Shown here piece after piece: positions 47,072 through 58,160 of a stretch of DNA of 64,000 nucleotides; within the stretch, counting starts at the first letter, position 1, and every line of letters begins with the position of its first letter. Source of the stretch: Marasmius tenuissimus (taxonomy: Eukaryota > Basidiomycota > Agaricomycetes > Agaricales > Marasmiaceae); assembly GCA_029532415.1 (NCBI GenBank), contig JAQOTA010000060.1:3038001-3102000 (forward strand), read 5' to 3'. The notes under the pieces were generated by a model. The model was not told the DNA's origin. It did no database searches and saw only the letters and a program-made list of their open reading frames with translations. The translations under genes were made by a program, and so were the position numbers.

Positions 47072-48140
47072 TTAGTATAATACTTCTGGCTTCCAACCCT
47101 TAGGATGCAAAAATAAAACCGCTACACGGCTCGAGAGACCCGAGCTCGAGGAGTACTCAGAAGTCTCCGGGAAACCCCCGGAAATGGTGCGGGTTGGCCC
47201 TGAATCTGCTCGGCTGTATCTGGAGAAAGGGTGGGGTTTGGCATAGACTCCACAAGGAATGCATCTTGACTGTCCTCTCCCTCCGAGTCGCCCCACGGAG
47301 CATCGTGGGAACGGATTGCGAGGCGTTGATTCTGAATCAGCCGTTGGTCCATTGGAACCACCTTGTACCCACGATATTCTAACTGAAAAGTTGACGCCTG
47401 CTCGTCCGTGGTGGGAGGAGGGGAAGAAAGGAGATCTCGTTGTAATAGGCCCGCCCTCGTCTGATATGTACAAACCTGAATACAGGTATATTTTTCGGGA
47501 CGTCATGCAAGATGTAGACTCTAGAGGGAGTTTTTGTGTTATGACTTCACCGGTGAGCGATACCAACCCAGAATGCAGGGCGTTGGGCTTGTCGAGCAGC
47601 CGAGCCGTCAGAGAATGCCGCCGTTACAGTGAGCCGAAGTTCCGCTCCAAACTCCACTGAGAGATTAAAATTACAAACATTAGTCGGGCTCCTGTGATTC
47701 TGATAGGAACGTCACGCTTAGTAGATCTCCATAGACTTTTTCTCGACTCCCTTCGCTTCTCAGCTCGCGGCACATATGTAGAGCTATGAAACCAAGGTAA
47801 GGATGAGGTGAATTCGAGATCAGACGAGAAGGATACGCCCGCACGGGTATTACCACGGATATTTCTCCTGGCATCTACCTTGTTGTGGCCACTCCGACTG
47901 TAGTCAAGAACCCAGTGAGGAACGATCAATTACACAACATACAGGCCAACAAAACATACTCTTGAGCATGTTCACGCCCACGATGAAAGAACGCGTGGGA
48001 CGAGGCACCGTTATCAACACTGTCTGAGTTAGAGTCACATGGGGTGGCAACAGCGTCAAGAACCCATGACGGCTGGGTGTGGGTGACAGTGAGATTTTAC
48101 GATAGCCCCGTCGAGAACTCTCCAAGGCCATAAGCATTTG
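47072..48140 (-). CDS. Unknown gene A', right copy (3' part open)
   Basis: The last exon is open for 164 codons (47566-47072): VSLTGEVITQKLPLESTSCM, RKIYLYSGLYISDEGGPITT, then RTISGGFPETSEYSSSSGLS to the stop. Upstream minus-strand frames (about 48137-47630) contain TLTQTVLITVPRPTRSF and a possible exon ending at a Val-Glu-Phe stretch near 47655. It is the mirror copy of gene A but more open at its 3' end. No family was recognised. The 5' half does not align clearly with the left copy, so the start is unknown. Confidence 0.35.
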
Positions 48141-48680
48141 AGAATTGGGACCATAGAGAGATGCTATACTCGTGAGGTCAGGAAGAGGGCTGGATAGTTA
48201 TCAGGATTGAACTCACCTGTTACCCAATTTTAGTCCTTCAGGTCCATGAGAGTCAGACAACTGTAGCCTGCGAGCTCACGAGCTCACGAGTTAGATCCTC
48301 TATTCGTGTCCAGACTCGCCGCAGTAGTTGCTGTGCTATGTTACACCCTCCGTGCGAGAGATGCGGGGAAGGGACGGTTATGTCGGTTTAAATTCAAGTT
48401 CCAACTGCCTGGCGGCAAAGCAATGGAGCTGGTGGTCAGCCAATTTGTATTCCCGCCGCACGGCAGTACAGTACTCCAGCAACGAAAAGGCTCAAGCTCG
48501 TTACTCGAAGAGGCTTCATAAACCGTATACACGCCTGGGCGCCTGAAGCTAGTCCTCTCCAATATGAATGGGTATGCACTCTTCAACCAGACGAGCAAAG
48601 ACTATCCTTATTCAAAGCACTATTTGTGACGCTACAGGACGATGGCAAACTGACATACACCTGGAATGGTTGACTTTAAG
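48141..48680. other. Intergenic between gene A' and right HSP12
   Basis: No gene seen. Contains a repeated GAGCTCAC (48272-48290) and, at 48374-48415, a block similar to 58325-58366. Confidence 0.35.
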
Positions 48681-48814
48681 TTATGTAAAGATTGTACAAT
48701 TATCTCGATTTGTACTACTACAGTATTCTCTTGCAATATATGATGATGCAGAAGTGGCGTGGTCGTTCGTGAGGGATATTACAATGATTCAGGCGCTAGC
48801 GTAAGCTTGGTGGT

Positions 48815-49193
48815 TTAGTGCTTAGTTTCACCGAGGCCGACAGCGTCCTTGGCCTTGTCGAGCATAGATTTCTGCGGGTAGAAAAGTTTAGGGACCCATC
48901 CAAGTGTGTACGGTCTGAATATCGACTCACGTTGCTCTCGTTAGAGTTGCCGCTCAGACTATCGCTGACCTTCTGGCCAGTAGACTTCTCGCTCTGGGGC
49001 TGGAGGGTGGATGCAGCGCTGTCGCCGTGTCCCTTAAGCTTGTCACCAAAGTGCTCGGTGGTAGACTTCTCCGAGTCGGGCTGGAGAATGATTATCGTTA
49101 GATCGAGTGCAATCGGTCCACGATGAAGAAGAAACTGACCTTGAGAGCAGCCTCAGCCTTGTCAGTGAAAGATTGACGGCCGTGGTCGGACAT
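48815..49193 (-). CDS. HSP12/WH11-family stress protein, right copy
   Basis: Three exons in the same places as the left copy. The product starts MSDHGRQSFTDKAEAALK and ends KSMLDKAKDAVGLGETKH, again about 86 residues, intact. It is encoded on the minus strand like its left copy although the surrounding arms are inverted. Here the HSP12 promoter, not its 3' end, faces the CYP505 stop codon (about 480 bases away). The 3' flank (48680-48814) matches 30085-30199 directly, so the duplicated cassette includes about 120 bases downstream and about 240 bases upstream of the gene. Confidence 0.9.
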
Positions 49194-49280
49194 GATGGTT
49201 GTGATGAGAGGGCTACTGTGTTGAGTGATGAAGTGGTTGAGTGGGTGAGTTGAGTGAAGATATATCGGGCCAGTGGTCCC

Positions 49281-49358
49281 TTTATATACCCTCCCGCTCC
49301 AGTTACCACGTTGCACGTCAAGATGGTAGGACGCGACGCGACGCGAGTATGACGTCAC
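49281..49358 (-). promoter_or_regulatory. HSP12 promoter: TATA box plus GACGC-repeat/TGACGTCA block (right)
   Basis: TTTATATACC at 49281-49290 (+ strand view) is the TATA box; 49328-49358 holds GACGCGACGCGACGCG and TATGACGTCAC. Flanking bases have diverged from the left copy while this block has not, which suggests function. Confidence 0.65.
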
Positions 49359-49674
49359 ACAATTTATGACGCTCTCGATTTTTGAAAAAGCTCCTCCGGA
49401 TTCGTATGCTGTGCCCCTCCTCCATACGTGCCGCCCTTCTAAGTTATATATTGAGAACTGCTGAGGAGTTGTATGTTTGCTGGAACGTCATAAGTAGGTA
49501 TAGAAGGACAACGAATTTACATTCTAATTATGTCCAGTAACGCTCACCAGTGAGCGCCGGTACATACGATCTCAAGCCACTAAGTACGCCAAACCATTAG
49601 TTATTGTTACAGTAAGCAAGGAGCAAGTACAGTCTAAACGATATTTTCGTCACAAACATCCCGGGAAAATAAGA

Positions 49675-52600
49675 TCAGTCGAAAACGTCAGTCGCATAAC
49701 GTCCCCTCATAATCTCTGCCAAATAAGACTCGGCCGCAGACGTCTCCATGTCTCCGTGAATGGTCTGGATGATTTCCACCGACTTGACCTTGACTTCTTT
49801 TGCGACCTGACTTGAACCACACACATAGAACTGTAATACCATCGTGAGGTTGTGGCGAAGGTGAATTGAGTACCTGGAGCAAAAGCTTACATGGGCATTA
49901 TCACCGAACATCTTCTTCACATCCTCCCTGTCGTGGTACACCCGGCTGCAATCGCAGTATCAGTATCGGTGTAAAACAAGCAGGTCAAGGAGCTTACTCT
50001 TGTACATATCTACATCCCTTGGACTTGTCCGTCGCTCGTGAAAACGCTGGACGAACATCCACCACTCCAAGTTTCTCCCACTCCGCCAGATCGTTATCGG
50101 CGTAAAGGAAATCGAAACCCGGAGATCGGCATCCAAAGAACAAGAGGATCTTCCCGACATCCCGGCCAGAAACTTTTTGCATAGCACGTTCCTGAGCGGT
50201 AACCGTGAGCCTACCAAGCCCATGGGACCCATGGGATTAAATAACACTGACCTGAATGAATCCCCGAATAGGGGCCAACCCCGACCCAGCGCAATATGCC
50301 ACGATCGGAACACTTGGGTCTTCTGGAGGATGGAACGCAGCAGCGGAGGGTCGCACGGACATCTGAACACGGTCTCCTGGAAGGAGCCGAGCCAGGTAGT
50401 TTGAACCGACACCCAAGAACCTCTTCGACGAATCGGACAGAGCAGGCGATTCCAATACGCTGATGGTGAGCGTAGCGTGTTCCGGATTCCAAAGTGGGGA
50501 GGAGGAGATCGAATATTGTCTGACTCGCATGGGTGGCAACATCCTCAAGAACTCACTAAGCGTGAGTTCGATATCTTTGGGGTGGGCTTCCACGATGTCG
50601 AGGATGTTGAGGCGCAAGCTCAGGACCTTCTCTTGATATGATGACAACAAATCTTGTAGATAAGTCTTCGCTGCGTCGGAAGATGCGAAGGCGAGGAGAT
50701 TCCGGATGTCTTGCGTTGTCGCGGGCTGAGACAGCTCGACATAGCCGCTCAGAACTTCTGATAGCGAGACGGGCCTATCTTTGGGCAAAGATGTGGGCCC
50801 GGCGGAGGATATGGTGATCTGAGAACTAGTAAGACGGTGATTTGAACGCCAGAGATCTTAAACGCACCTGTTGGTCGCTCGAGAGACCGAAGAACGCAAG
50901 AACCCGTTTAACGCTCTCTGGAGGATTGTGAGGCAGACTGTGGGGGTTGCATAATCAGTCTAATCAAACCGAAAAGCCGCGGAAAACCTACATAGCGAGG
51001 TAATCTCCTGCACGATATGTAACATCCTCTGGTAGCTCAAACTCAATGTGTCGTTTCTCGCCGTATCCAGGCTTCGTCAAGACCCTATTCTCAACAATTT
51101 TGCCCAGCCCGGTGCCGGCTTGTCGCAGAGCTTCAGCACGCCCAGTGCCTGAATCGAGAGTCTTGACCTCAAACCCAGAAGAAGCAGGTGTGGTGGAAAG
51201 CACAGTGTGGTACTCCTAACAGCAAAGTGATCGTGAATCTGAGCAGAGTCTAAACAAGGTCACAGAGAGCTCACCTTGGTCAAACAACCCCACAATCCTG
51301 TAACAAACTCATCGAAAATCTCAAAGAATTCAGCTTTGCCCGAGTCACCCTCTCCACGAGCCACCAGGCGGGTTGCGCCTCGTTTCTCCATGACCTCGTC
51401 GCATAATTTGGGGATGCGGTGGTACGTGGCCACCCAGTCAGAGTTTCCGGATCCAAACACGGCGTACTTGACGCCTTTGAGTTCGTCTTCCTGAAGATTG
51501 GAAAGCCAATCTACGAATCGCGACGCGTTGTCTGCAGGCTCCCCTTCGTAGGAAGCAGTGAATATGACAACCGGCCCGTCCTTGGGTAGTTGACCGGTGG
51601 AGGAGTCCATCGTGCCTATCCGAGCAGCAAAACCTGAATAAAGACGTGTAAGACCGTGTGTGATACTTCAATCAATTATACCGACCGTATTTCGCTGCGT
51701 CATTCCCAACTCGCTGAGCAAACGCTTCTGAAGTCCCGGTGTTGGAGCCATAAAGCAAATACATCGGAACGCGTTTATCGCTTGCTGCCAACACAGGTAT
51801 CTGGGCAGCAGCAGCAGTTGCGGTTTTTGTTTGCACGCGTGGCGTTGTGAGTAGAGGTGGACTATCGGTACGTAACCGTGCTCGAATGAACAAGTCTTTC
51901 GGCTTGACGGTTAAAGCTTGCTTGAGCTCCAAGTTATAAGAAGGATCAACGAATTCTAGGTGGAATTTCTGAACGACTGATGCCATGACGAGGGCCACTT
52001 CCTGCCATGCGAAAGGTCGGCCAATGCATCCTCTCATCCCAAATCCGAACTGACAGAATCGTTGTCGAGACTGTTGAGAAAGCTGGCCTTGCGTCAGAAA
52101 GCAGAAAGCTCACCGGCTGCCAGGCGTTGGGAGGAAGTGCCTCGAACTTGCCATCCATCATACGTTCAGGGCGGAATTCGTTTGCCTAACGGAAAGAAGA
52201 GTGTCAGTCAGACGGGTGTTGTGTCGGACCACACAGACTCACATCTTCGCCCCAGACGGCGGGATCCCTATGCATAGTCCAAGTGATGATGGTGAGGGGT
52301 GTTCCAGCCTTGACGAAGTACTTCCCGTTGAGTAGCGTAGTATCTTCAAGAGCGGTTACAGCCCGCGCCGGCGCCGTGGGGGCAAGTCTGAGGGTTTCAC
52401 GCATCACAGCTAAGAAAGAGCATGAGAAAAATACCTTTAGAGATAGTAAAAGGAGAAAATGCATACCCGCAAGATATGGCATTTTGCTAAGGTCCTGGAA
52501 CTGAGCAGGCTCGCCTCCGAGAACTTCGTCGACTTCAGCTTGAAGTTTACGCATAGTTTGCGGGTTTTTGACAAGGTAATATACCATGAAGCTCATCATC

Positions 52601-54094
52601 CCTGCAGAATTACCTTTAGCTGGGGAGACCAGAGTTGCGAATACAGTACAAACCTGAGGACGTTTCGTGACCTTTGATCATGGGGGTTGAAGTGAGCGAT
52701 ATTGACACGGTCGGAGGAAGCAAACGGTCACTTACCGGCAATCAAGAAGGTCAACAACTGTAAAACTTTTCAGCAACGACCACCTTGAAAGTGAATCCAT
52801 TGGCGTACGTTATTTACAATGGCTTCATCGGAGAGACCTTCGCCAGTCTTTGGGTCCTTTCCGAAGAGCATGGCGTTCAGTAGATCCTTTTTCTCGATGG
52901 GATTCTCTTTGCGGTTCTCGACGACTGAGAACAACGGGGCATTAGCGAAGAGCGAGGGGTGGGGATATGTCGAGCATACTCTTGTAGGCAATCTCTTTCA
53001 TGTAATTTATATCCTCCTCGAATTTTGCGTTGGTTCCAGACATAAGACCTTGGATGATCGAGGGCCGCCGGGTGCGAAGGAAGCACTCTTTCAGAACATC
53101 TACCATTGCCTCCGCGAATCGAGGTTGATTTTCCTGGTTGGTAAAAATGAGTGAGGGAGAGTTACGAGAAATCCACGAGCGAACTACCGTGTAGAAGGAA
53201 TTCAGGCTACGGAAAGTCCTCAGGTGGTTGGCACAATGCAAAAGATCGGTGGGTGATTCACGCACCGATAAGACATTGAACAGAGAGCAATGGTGTCCAA
53301 AGCAACTCGTGTAAAGTCGTCTGAAGGATCAATAACATGATCGGGACCGAATCTGTATCAGCGATATCAGTCTCGTCCTTATATCTCGCCGCATTGTTCA
53401 TTCACCTCTCCCACTAAGGATATCGGATGGTCAGAATAACCTTGCTGGCTACCATGATTAGAAGGGCACGCACCTTTAACAACACCTGACTACAGACATC
53501 CCGCATATCTTCAAGCATATCACGAATGGCGAGAGTGCTGAAAGCAGGCATGAGGAGCCGATCTGAGAGTTGTATCTTCAATACACGTCCATCTTCTAAA
53601 TCACGAAAGGGTGAACTGACGAGCGATACCCCAGTTGTGCTCTTCCAAATGGGCCTTTCGAAGGATAAGAATGATAGGGGAAAAAGGACTCGCAAGCGAT
53701 GCTCACCGTGAACAGTCCATCACCAGCTAGTTTCCTGACTTCAGCTAGACCTCCACCAACAACTTTCTTGAACTTTGTGTCATTTGAGACCTCATTCACG
53801 AGTTCGCGGGTGTTCAAGCTAGAATCATGAGCAATCTTGGTCAGTCTACTGTCAGAGGCCTGAGGCCGCACCGAAATCCTTACATCACGACCGTACGACC
53901 TGATACACGACAAAAGCCCTGAGATATGGGCTTCACAATTGGCGTGGATTTGACTCACCGATGAGATTTAGCTGATAAATTTCTCCGTATTGTTTTGCAA
54001 GTAGATGAAAGCTGGTAATTGGGACCTCTCTGTCGATAGCTGTTATGTTCCCAATAAAAGGAATACCAGGAGGTTGAGGGATGGGTGTCGTCAT
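49675..54094 (-). CDS. CYP505 self-sufficient P450-reductase fusion, intact right copy
   Basis: About fifteen exons encode roughly 1,060 residues from MTTPIPQPPGIPFIGNITAI. P450 part: helix C WGIAHRLLMPAF, I-helix LLTFLIAGHETSSG, K-helix RETLRL (ExxR), heme loop FGFGMRGCIGRPFAWQE. Reductase part: FMN loop YGSNTGTSEAFAQRVG, FTASYEGEPADNASRFVDWL, GSGNSDWVATYHRIPK, FAD motif RQYSISSSPLWNPE, FAD/NADPH motifs FLGVGSNYLARL and YCAGSGLAPIRGF, then LFFGCRSPGFDFLYAD and the C-terminus RGRYATDVFD. This is the bacterial BM3/fungal P450foxy layout; members hydroxylate fatty acids near the methyl end using NADPH alone, membrane-free or weakly membrane-bound. No lesions were found. TATA box about 45 bases before the ATG. 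Confidence 0.93.
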
Positions 54095-54150
54095 GATGGT
54101 TGCAAATAATGCGGCAGAAGAAGAGGCTGAGGGCGTATATATATCATCAC

Positions 54151-55033
54151 CGACTGATTTGATTTGTCGTGGCGGTTGACTGGTTACGACAGATAGTCCT
54201 CGAGCCGATGGCGATTACAGCTTGGTGATGAGGAGGGGGCCTTGAATATGAATGAAATGCAACGCGCACGCAGAGCAGGCAAACGCGTCGTCGGAATACG
54301 ATCTTCCGACGGTAACCGGGTACCTTTATTTACCGGTGCCGGAGCATATTGCCCATTTCTATTGGATGCTTTTGATTTTCCGGTCAGGCTGAACCTGGCT
54401 AAACTGGCCAGACTATCTCATACTTAGTAAACATCCGGACGCCACACTGACACTGGGTGCAAGAACCCGTAAGTTTCGATGTGAAACGGAGGACTGAGGT
54501 GAATACTTATTTGGGGAGAAAGTATCATAATTTCCGTGGCCCATGCGAGACATATTTGACCCAAACTGGACCCATACTTATGGGAGAGAAATGTGATAGA
54601 AATTCCAATTCTAGCGTCTCTTTCGCATTTCCACCCATTTTCGGCACCAGGTATCTCTTTCCTTTGTTCCACGATTTATGCTAAGATCTCCCTGAATAAA
54701 GTTCTGCATCAATCTCGAATATCCGTCGAAAGATACGCAATCCTGCACCCAGTGTGAGAGTTACCGATATGCTTTGCGACGTCGTGTGCGGGAGGACTAG
54801 GGAGACGACCACCACGATGGTTACCTCCAAGCTCAGGGGTAACAGTCCCTCCTCGTGCGCATGCGTCGCTGAAGATACCATTATCCGGAGCCTCGAGGCT
54901 CGAGAATTGGAACTCGCCAGTGAGGGTGGACTCTCAGACGCGTTGGCCAGACCAAACACGAAGATAAATGATTTTGTGATATCCGCATAGTGCTACTATC
55001 CGACAGTCCGAGAGAATTACACGAAAATAGACA
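54151..55033. other. Intergenic between CYP505 and the heme peroxidase
   Basis: Only short frames. Contains a TATTTACCGGTGCCGGAG stretch and small inverted motifs, but no gene. Confidence 0.4.
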
Positions 55034-57090
55034 TCACTGGCTCGCTCCAGGCGTTAGAGAGGACGTTATCTCGATAGTTTCCACCCACTCTTGCATGACC
55101 TTCCCTTCAAATATGACATCGAATGACGTGACGAACGGATCCGTCACTTTGGCCGAGAAAAACGTGTAGCCAGCGGTAGGAGGCAGAGTCGCGTCCAACT
55201 CCAGGTCAAGGGTAGAGAATTTAGGCAGGAACTCGGGCGAAGAGTTGGGAATGCTCGAAGGGTTGAAGGTGACGAGACTGGGCGCGAGAGAGGTGAATTT
55301 CGATGTTCGTACCTGAGGTGGGACCCTTAGTGTAGGTTGAGGGGCTTAGGTTTGAAAGAAGAAGACTCACGGCAACGGTGATGAATGTAACGGGCCCAGT
55401 AGCAGGAACAAACCCCTGAGCACTCCTCGCAGGATCAAACAGTACTGCGTCTTGATCAATTCCATAACCCTGCCCGCCGTTGTTGATCACTTGTTTTGCG
55501 GAGCCGTCGCCTTCGTCAATCTCGAACCAGAATCTGGAAATGGACGTGGTAGAGTCGATAGTCGCCTCGAACTGATACATCGAGGCAGTGATTCCAGCTA
55601 GGCCGAACCCATTGCCGAGGCTATTCCCAATCTCTGTATTTTTAATGCTCTCGGAAGAACAGCCCAGTGCAGGGCAGGTTTTGGTACCCTCACGATCGCT
55701 CCAAAAGAGCGTAATTTTGCGGTTTGGGTTGACATCGAGGGTCTGGGGCGCGCCACCGCAGATTGGTGCATTAGGAAAGAAAACTATGAGTATCGGATAC
55801 TCACCCGCAGCGTCGTCGTTAATTTGAGGCCGTCAGAACCCTTCGAGGGGAATAATCTGACCTTCCCGACCTTGTATTCGATCGGCATTATGGGGTCGGT
55901 CAGTTTCACGCCCTTCGGAACTGTGTCAATCATCTTCTGGATGAGAGACGCGCATTCGTTGTCAAAATTGTTGCCTTGTGCGAGTCTGTGGTAGAGACGA
56001 GAGATGCTCAGACGTGAGTCACTGGCGAAGGAATAAATGTAATGAGTATCGACCTTTGCATCGTGACATTCCCGTCGCTCGAGAAAATCCGAAGATCTGA
56101 GCGCATCGTAGCGTTGGGCGAGACAACCAGCGGATTAGGCGTCGTATTATCTAGGTATCCTGTCACCCTTTTGACCATTAAAACGAGTCAGTAAGCTCCC
56201 TCATTTTATCTCTTCGGACAAAACTCACACATTCCGAGTATAACGTTGCTGGCCATCACCATTGAACAGAGCAAAGTCTTTATCAGACACGATAGTAGGG
56301 AAGTCTTCCCTACTAACACCCCCCACGGCGTGCCCACACGCGACTAGAGCAATCATCTCAGATTGAGTAAAGCCTTGACGTTTGAAGTTGTCAATGTGGG
56401 ACTGGATGTCTTGCTGTGGTTCAGGAACACCTAGCGGCCCAGCGGTCTTTGCATCGATCCTGCCAGCTCGGAAGGGGATGGAGGCGTGTTTTGGTCCCCC
56501 ACAGTGGGCGTAGGCGAAGATCGTTCCCATAGCGATCAAGTCTGCCACTGAGGAGAAGGGCTCATTTTTAGGATGTATGACTGGTAATGTCGAAGACTGA
56601 CTCACTTGATACGTAGGGTGTTTGCAATCTGCTGAAATCGCCCAGTGAAAGCTCCATCCCACTTCCGACGTTCTGAGCATTTATCAATTGAACGCACAGA
56701 TAGAGTTCAATCATTGAGCCTACCTCCTCACGGTCCAGTTCAAACCGTATACTCGCATCAAGCCCGCCTGTCCCATCTTCGATGTTGTGAGTTGCCATAT
56801 CGTGATAGGCCTTACATGTGAGCTAATTAGCCATCTCAGATCGAGGGGAGATAGTTTGAGCTTACTATCCGAATCCACTGAGCCGCGACGGTAGAGGAGT
56901 CCCTTAACGAGCAGTCGATGGAGAAGCCTGCCAGACTGTTGCTCTCGTAGAGAAGATTTTCCTCCCGAAACAACTGATGTCCGTATGGCCATGAAGGGTT
57001 TGATGGGGTGACTGTGGCTACGAGTGTTTTTGCGAGATGACTTGCGGAAAACAGAGCGACGGTAGTCCATCTGGCTGTGGAAGGCCGCAT
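55034..57090 (-). CDS. Secreted heme peroxidase (plant/fungal peroxidase fold, hybrid or class I-like)
   Basis: Several exons. The signal-like N-terminus is MRPSTARWTTVALFSASHLA. The distal heme side is QWIRI/AYHDMATHNIEDGTGG (Arg and His conserved), followed by LDASIRFELDREE and VADLIAMGTIFAYAHCGG. The proximal histidine lies in MIALVACGHAVGGV, after PEPQQDIQSHIDNFKRQGFT. A C-terminal beta-rich extension contains DVNPNRKITLFWSDREG, ISRFWFEIDEGDG and EGKVMQEWVETIEI, ending at the TGA at 55036-55034. The distal and proximal motifs differ from classical lignin or manganese peroxidases and no Mn site is evident. A fungal peroxidase related to class I or hybrid types is most likely. It would oxidise phenolic or other donors with H2O2 outside the cell. 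It looks intact; joins near 56150-56220 and 56550-56640 are approximate. Confidence 0.8.
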
Positions 57091-57199
57091 AGGAGATGAT
57101 TGGAAGTTGTGAGAGGGGAAGGTTGGAGAAGAATGAGGCCTTTCCCCCTCAATCTTATACGAAACGGCTGGTGTTTGAGGCGCCCGCCCGCAAGTCCAG

Positions 57200-57400
57200 C
57201 AACGAGCAGAGTTCGATATCCGCAGCAAATTAACACGATGCTTGTTCGTCCAGTCGCAGAAATCAAGGCGAATTGTGCCTGAGACCTGAGGTAGGCAAAT
57301 AGGTATGGATTCAGTTGAATTTCCGCAGCAAACTAACACGAGGTTCACTCAACTTCCAGGGGTAGGGATCAAGGTCAATTGTGCCCGGGGCTGAGACCAC
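57200..57400. repeat. Two diverged direct copies of a ~100-base block upstream of the peroxidase gene
   Basis: CCGCAGCAAATTAACACGA (57212 on) and CCGCAGCAAACTAACACGA (57322 on) are each followed about 40 bases later by ATCAAGG(C/T)(G/C)AATTGTGCC. Order and spacing match in both copies. Confidence 0.7.
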
Positions 57401-57889
57401 GGCACGGGAAGACGACAATTCATAGGAAACCAAATGCGAGGATTGAGCCAAAATGGAGAAGTACAAAGTTACAACTCGGAGTTATTCAAGTCCCTTGAGC
57501 TTCCCTATTGGTATAGTCAGCCCAGTAGAGCGAAATGAACGAAACGTAGGGAACCAACCACTGTCGCATCTCTGAGTGTAGGTAGTTGTGGTCAGCTCAG
57601 GGTCCATACAAGGTCTACTTGGCACAAATGCGCAGTCCTACAGTCGAATACGAGGTCGGCGAGGCCGTTAACGGCAGCCTCCTACGGCCCATGTCCTTGA
57701 TTGAGAAATTGATTGAGTAGAGAGCTCGAGGGTGGAGTGTAGTCAGTGAATCCTCACCTGGGCATTCAAAACCCAGAACTTCTTCCTTGCATTCTCTCTA
57801 CCGTGATACATCTGAGTGCATTGGGAATCCCAGTAAATAGGTACTGATGTACAACATATAGATCGAAAGAGCTCACCTTTGAACGCAGG
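57400..57889. other. Intergenic, nothing recognised
   Basis: No gene seen. Confidence 0.4.
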
Positions 57890-58160
57890 TCAATCATCGA
57901 GATCGCAAAAGGGCCCATCGAATACCACACCATGCCAGATCACTAGCAAAGTGATAGACCGAGCTGCAGCTGAGTGCCTGGGTCGAGTCCAAACAGATAA
58001 CTGACAGTGGTACAGGGTACCCGTAGGCCTGGGAGGAGAGGGAGCCCGGGTATGTAGTTCGAACCAGTACCCAACACTGGCGACGAGGGCCCCATAGCTC
58101 CAGGATCCAAAACGGGGTACGAGAGGTGGAACACTGTCTGATTTCGAGTTGCAGTATGAG
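57890..58160 (-). pseudogene. Relic of a CYP505-type reductase (FAD-binding part)
   Basis: The minus-strand frame reads RQCSTSRTPFWILE, aligning with RQYSISSSPLWNPE of the CYP505 at 49675-54094. Then, with a shorter spacer, LGTGSNYIPG aligns with LGVGSNYLAR. A worn GLAP-IRGF-like end lies near 57895-57940. The pieces fall in different frames, so it cannot be functional. It may be a third, older copy of the CYP505 or a remnant of another diflavin reductase. Confidence 0.5.

Larger units (their letters stand above)
43085..54150. repeat. Right arm of the large imperfect inverted repeat
   Basis: Mirror of 25440-37290: gene B', the conserved segment, gene A', HSP12 (same orientation as its left copy), then CYP505 on the minus strand. 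It is slightly shorter than the left arm through small deletions. The outer end is just beyond the CYP505 TATA element (54134-54144), the same landmark as on the left. Confidence 0.85.

Noticed and set aside
25440..54150. Inverted repeat as a transposon with terminal inverted repeats
   Set aside because: The arms carry ordinary spliced genes and no transposase, reverse transcriptase or target-site duplication was seen.
57018..57348. Minus-strand ORFs extending the peroxidase upstream
   Set aside because: The secretion signal begins at 57090; the upstream part lies in the repeated promoter block.
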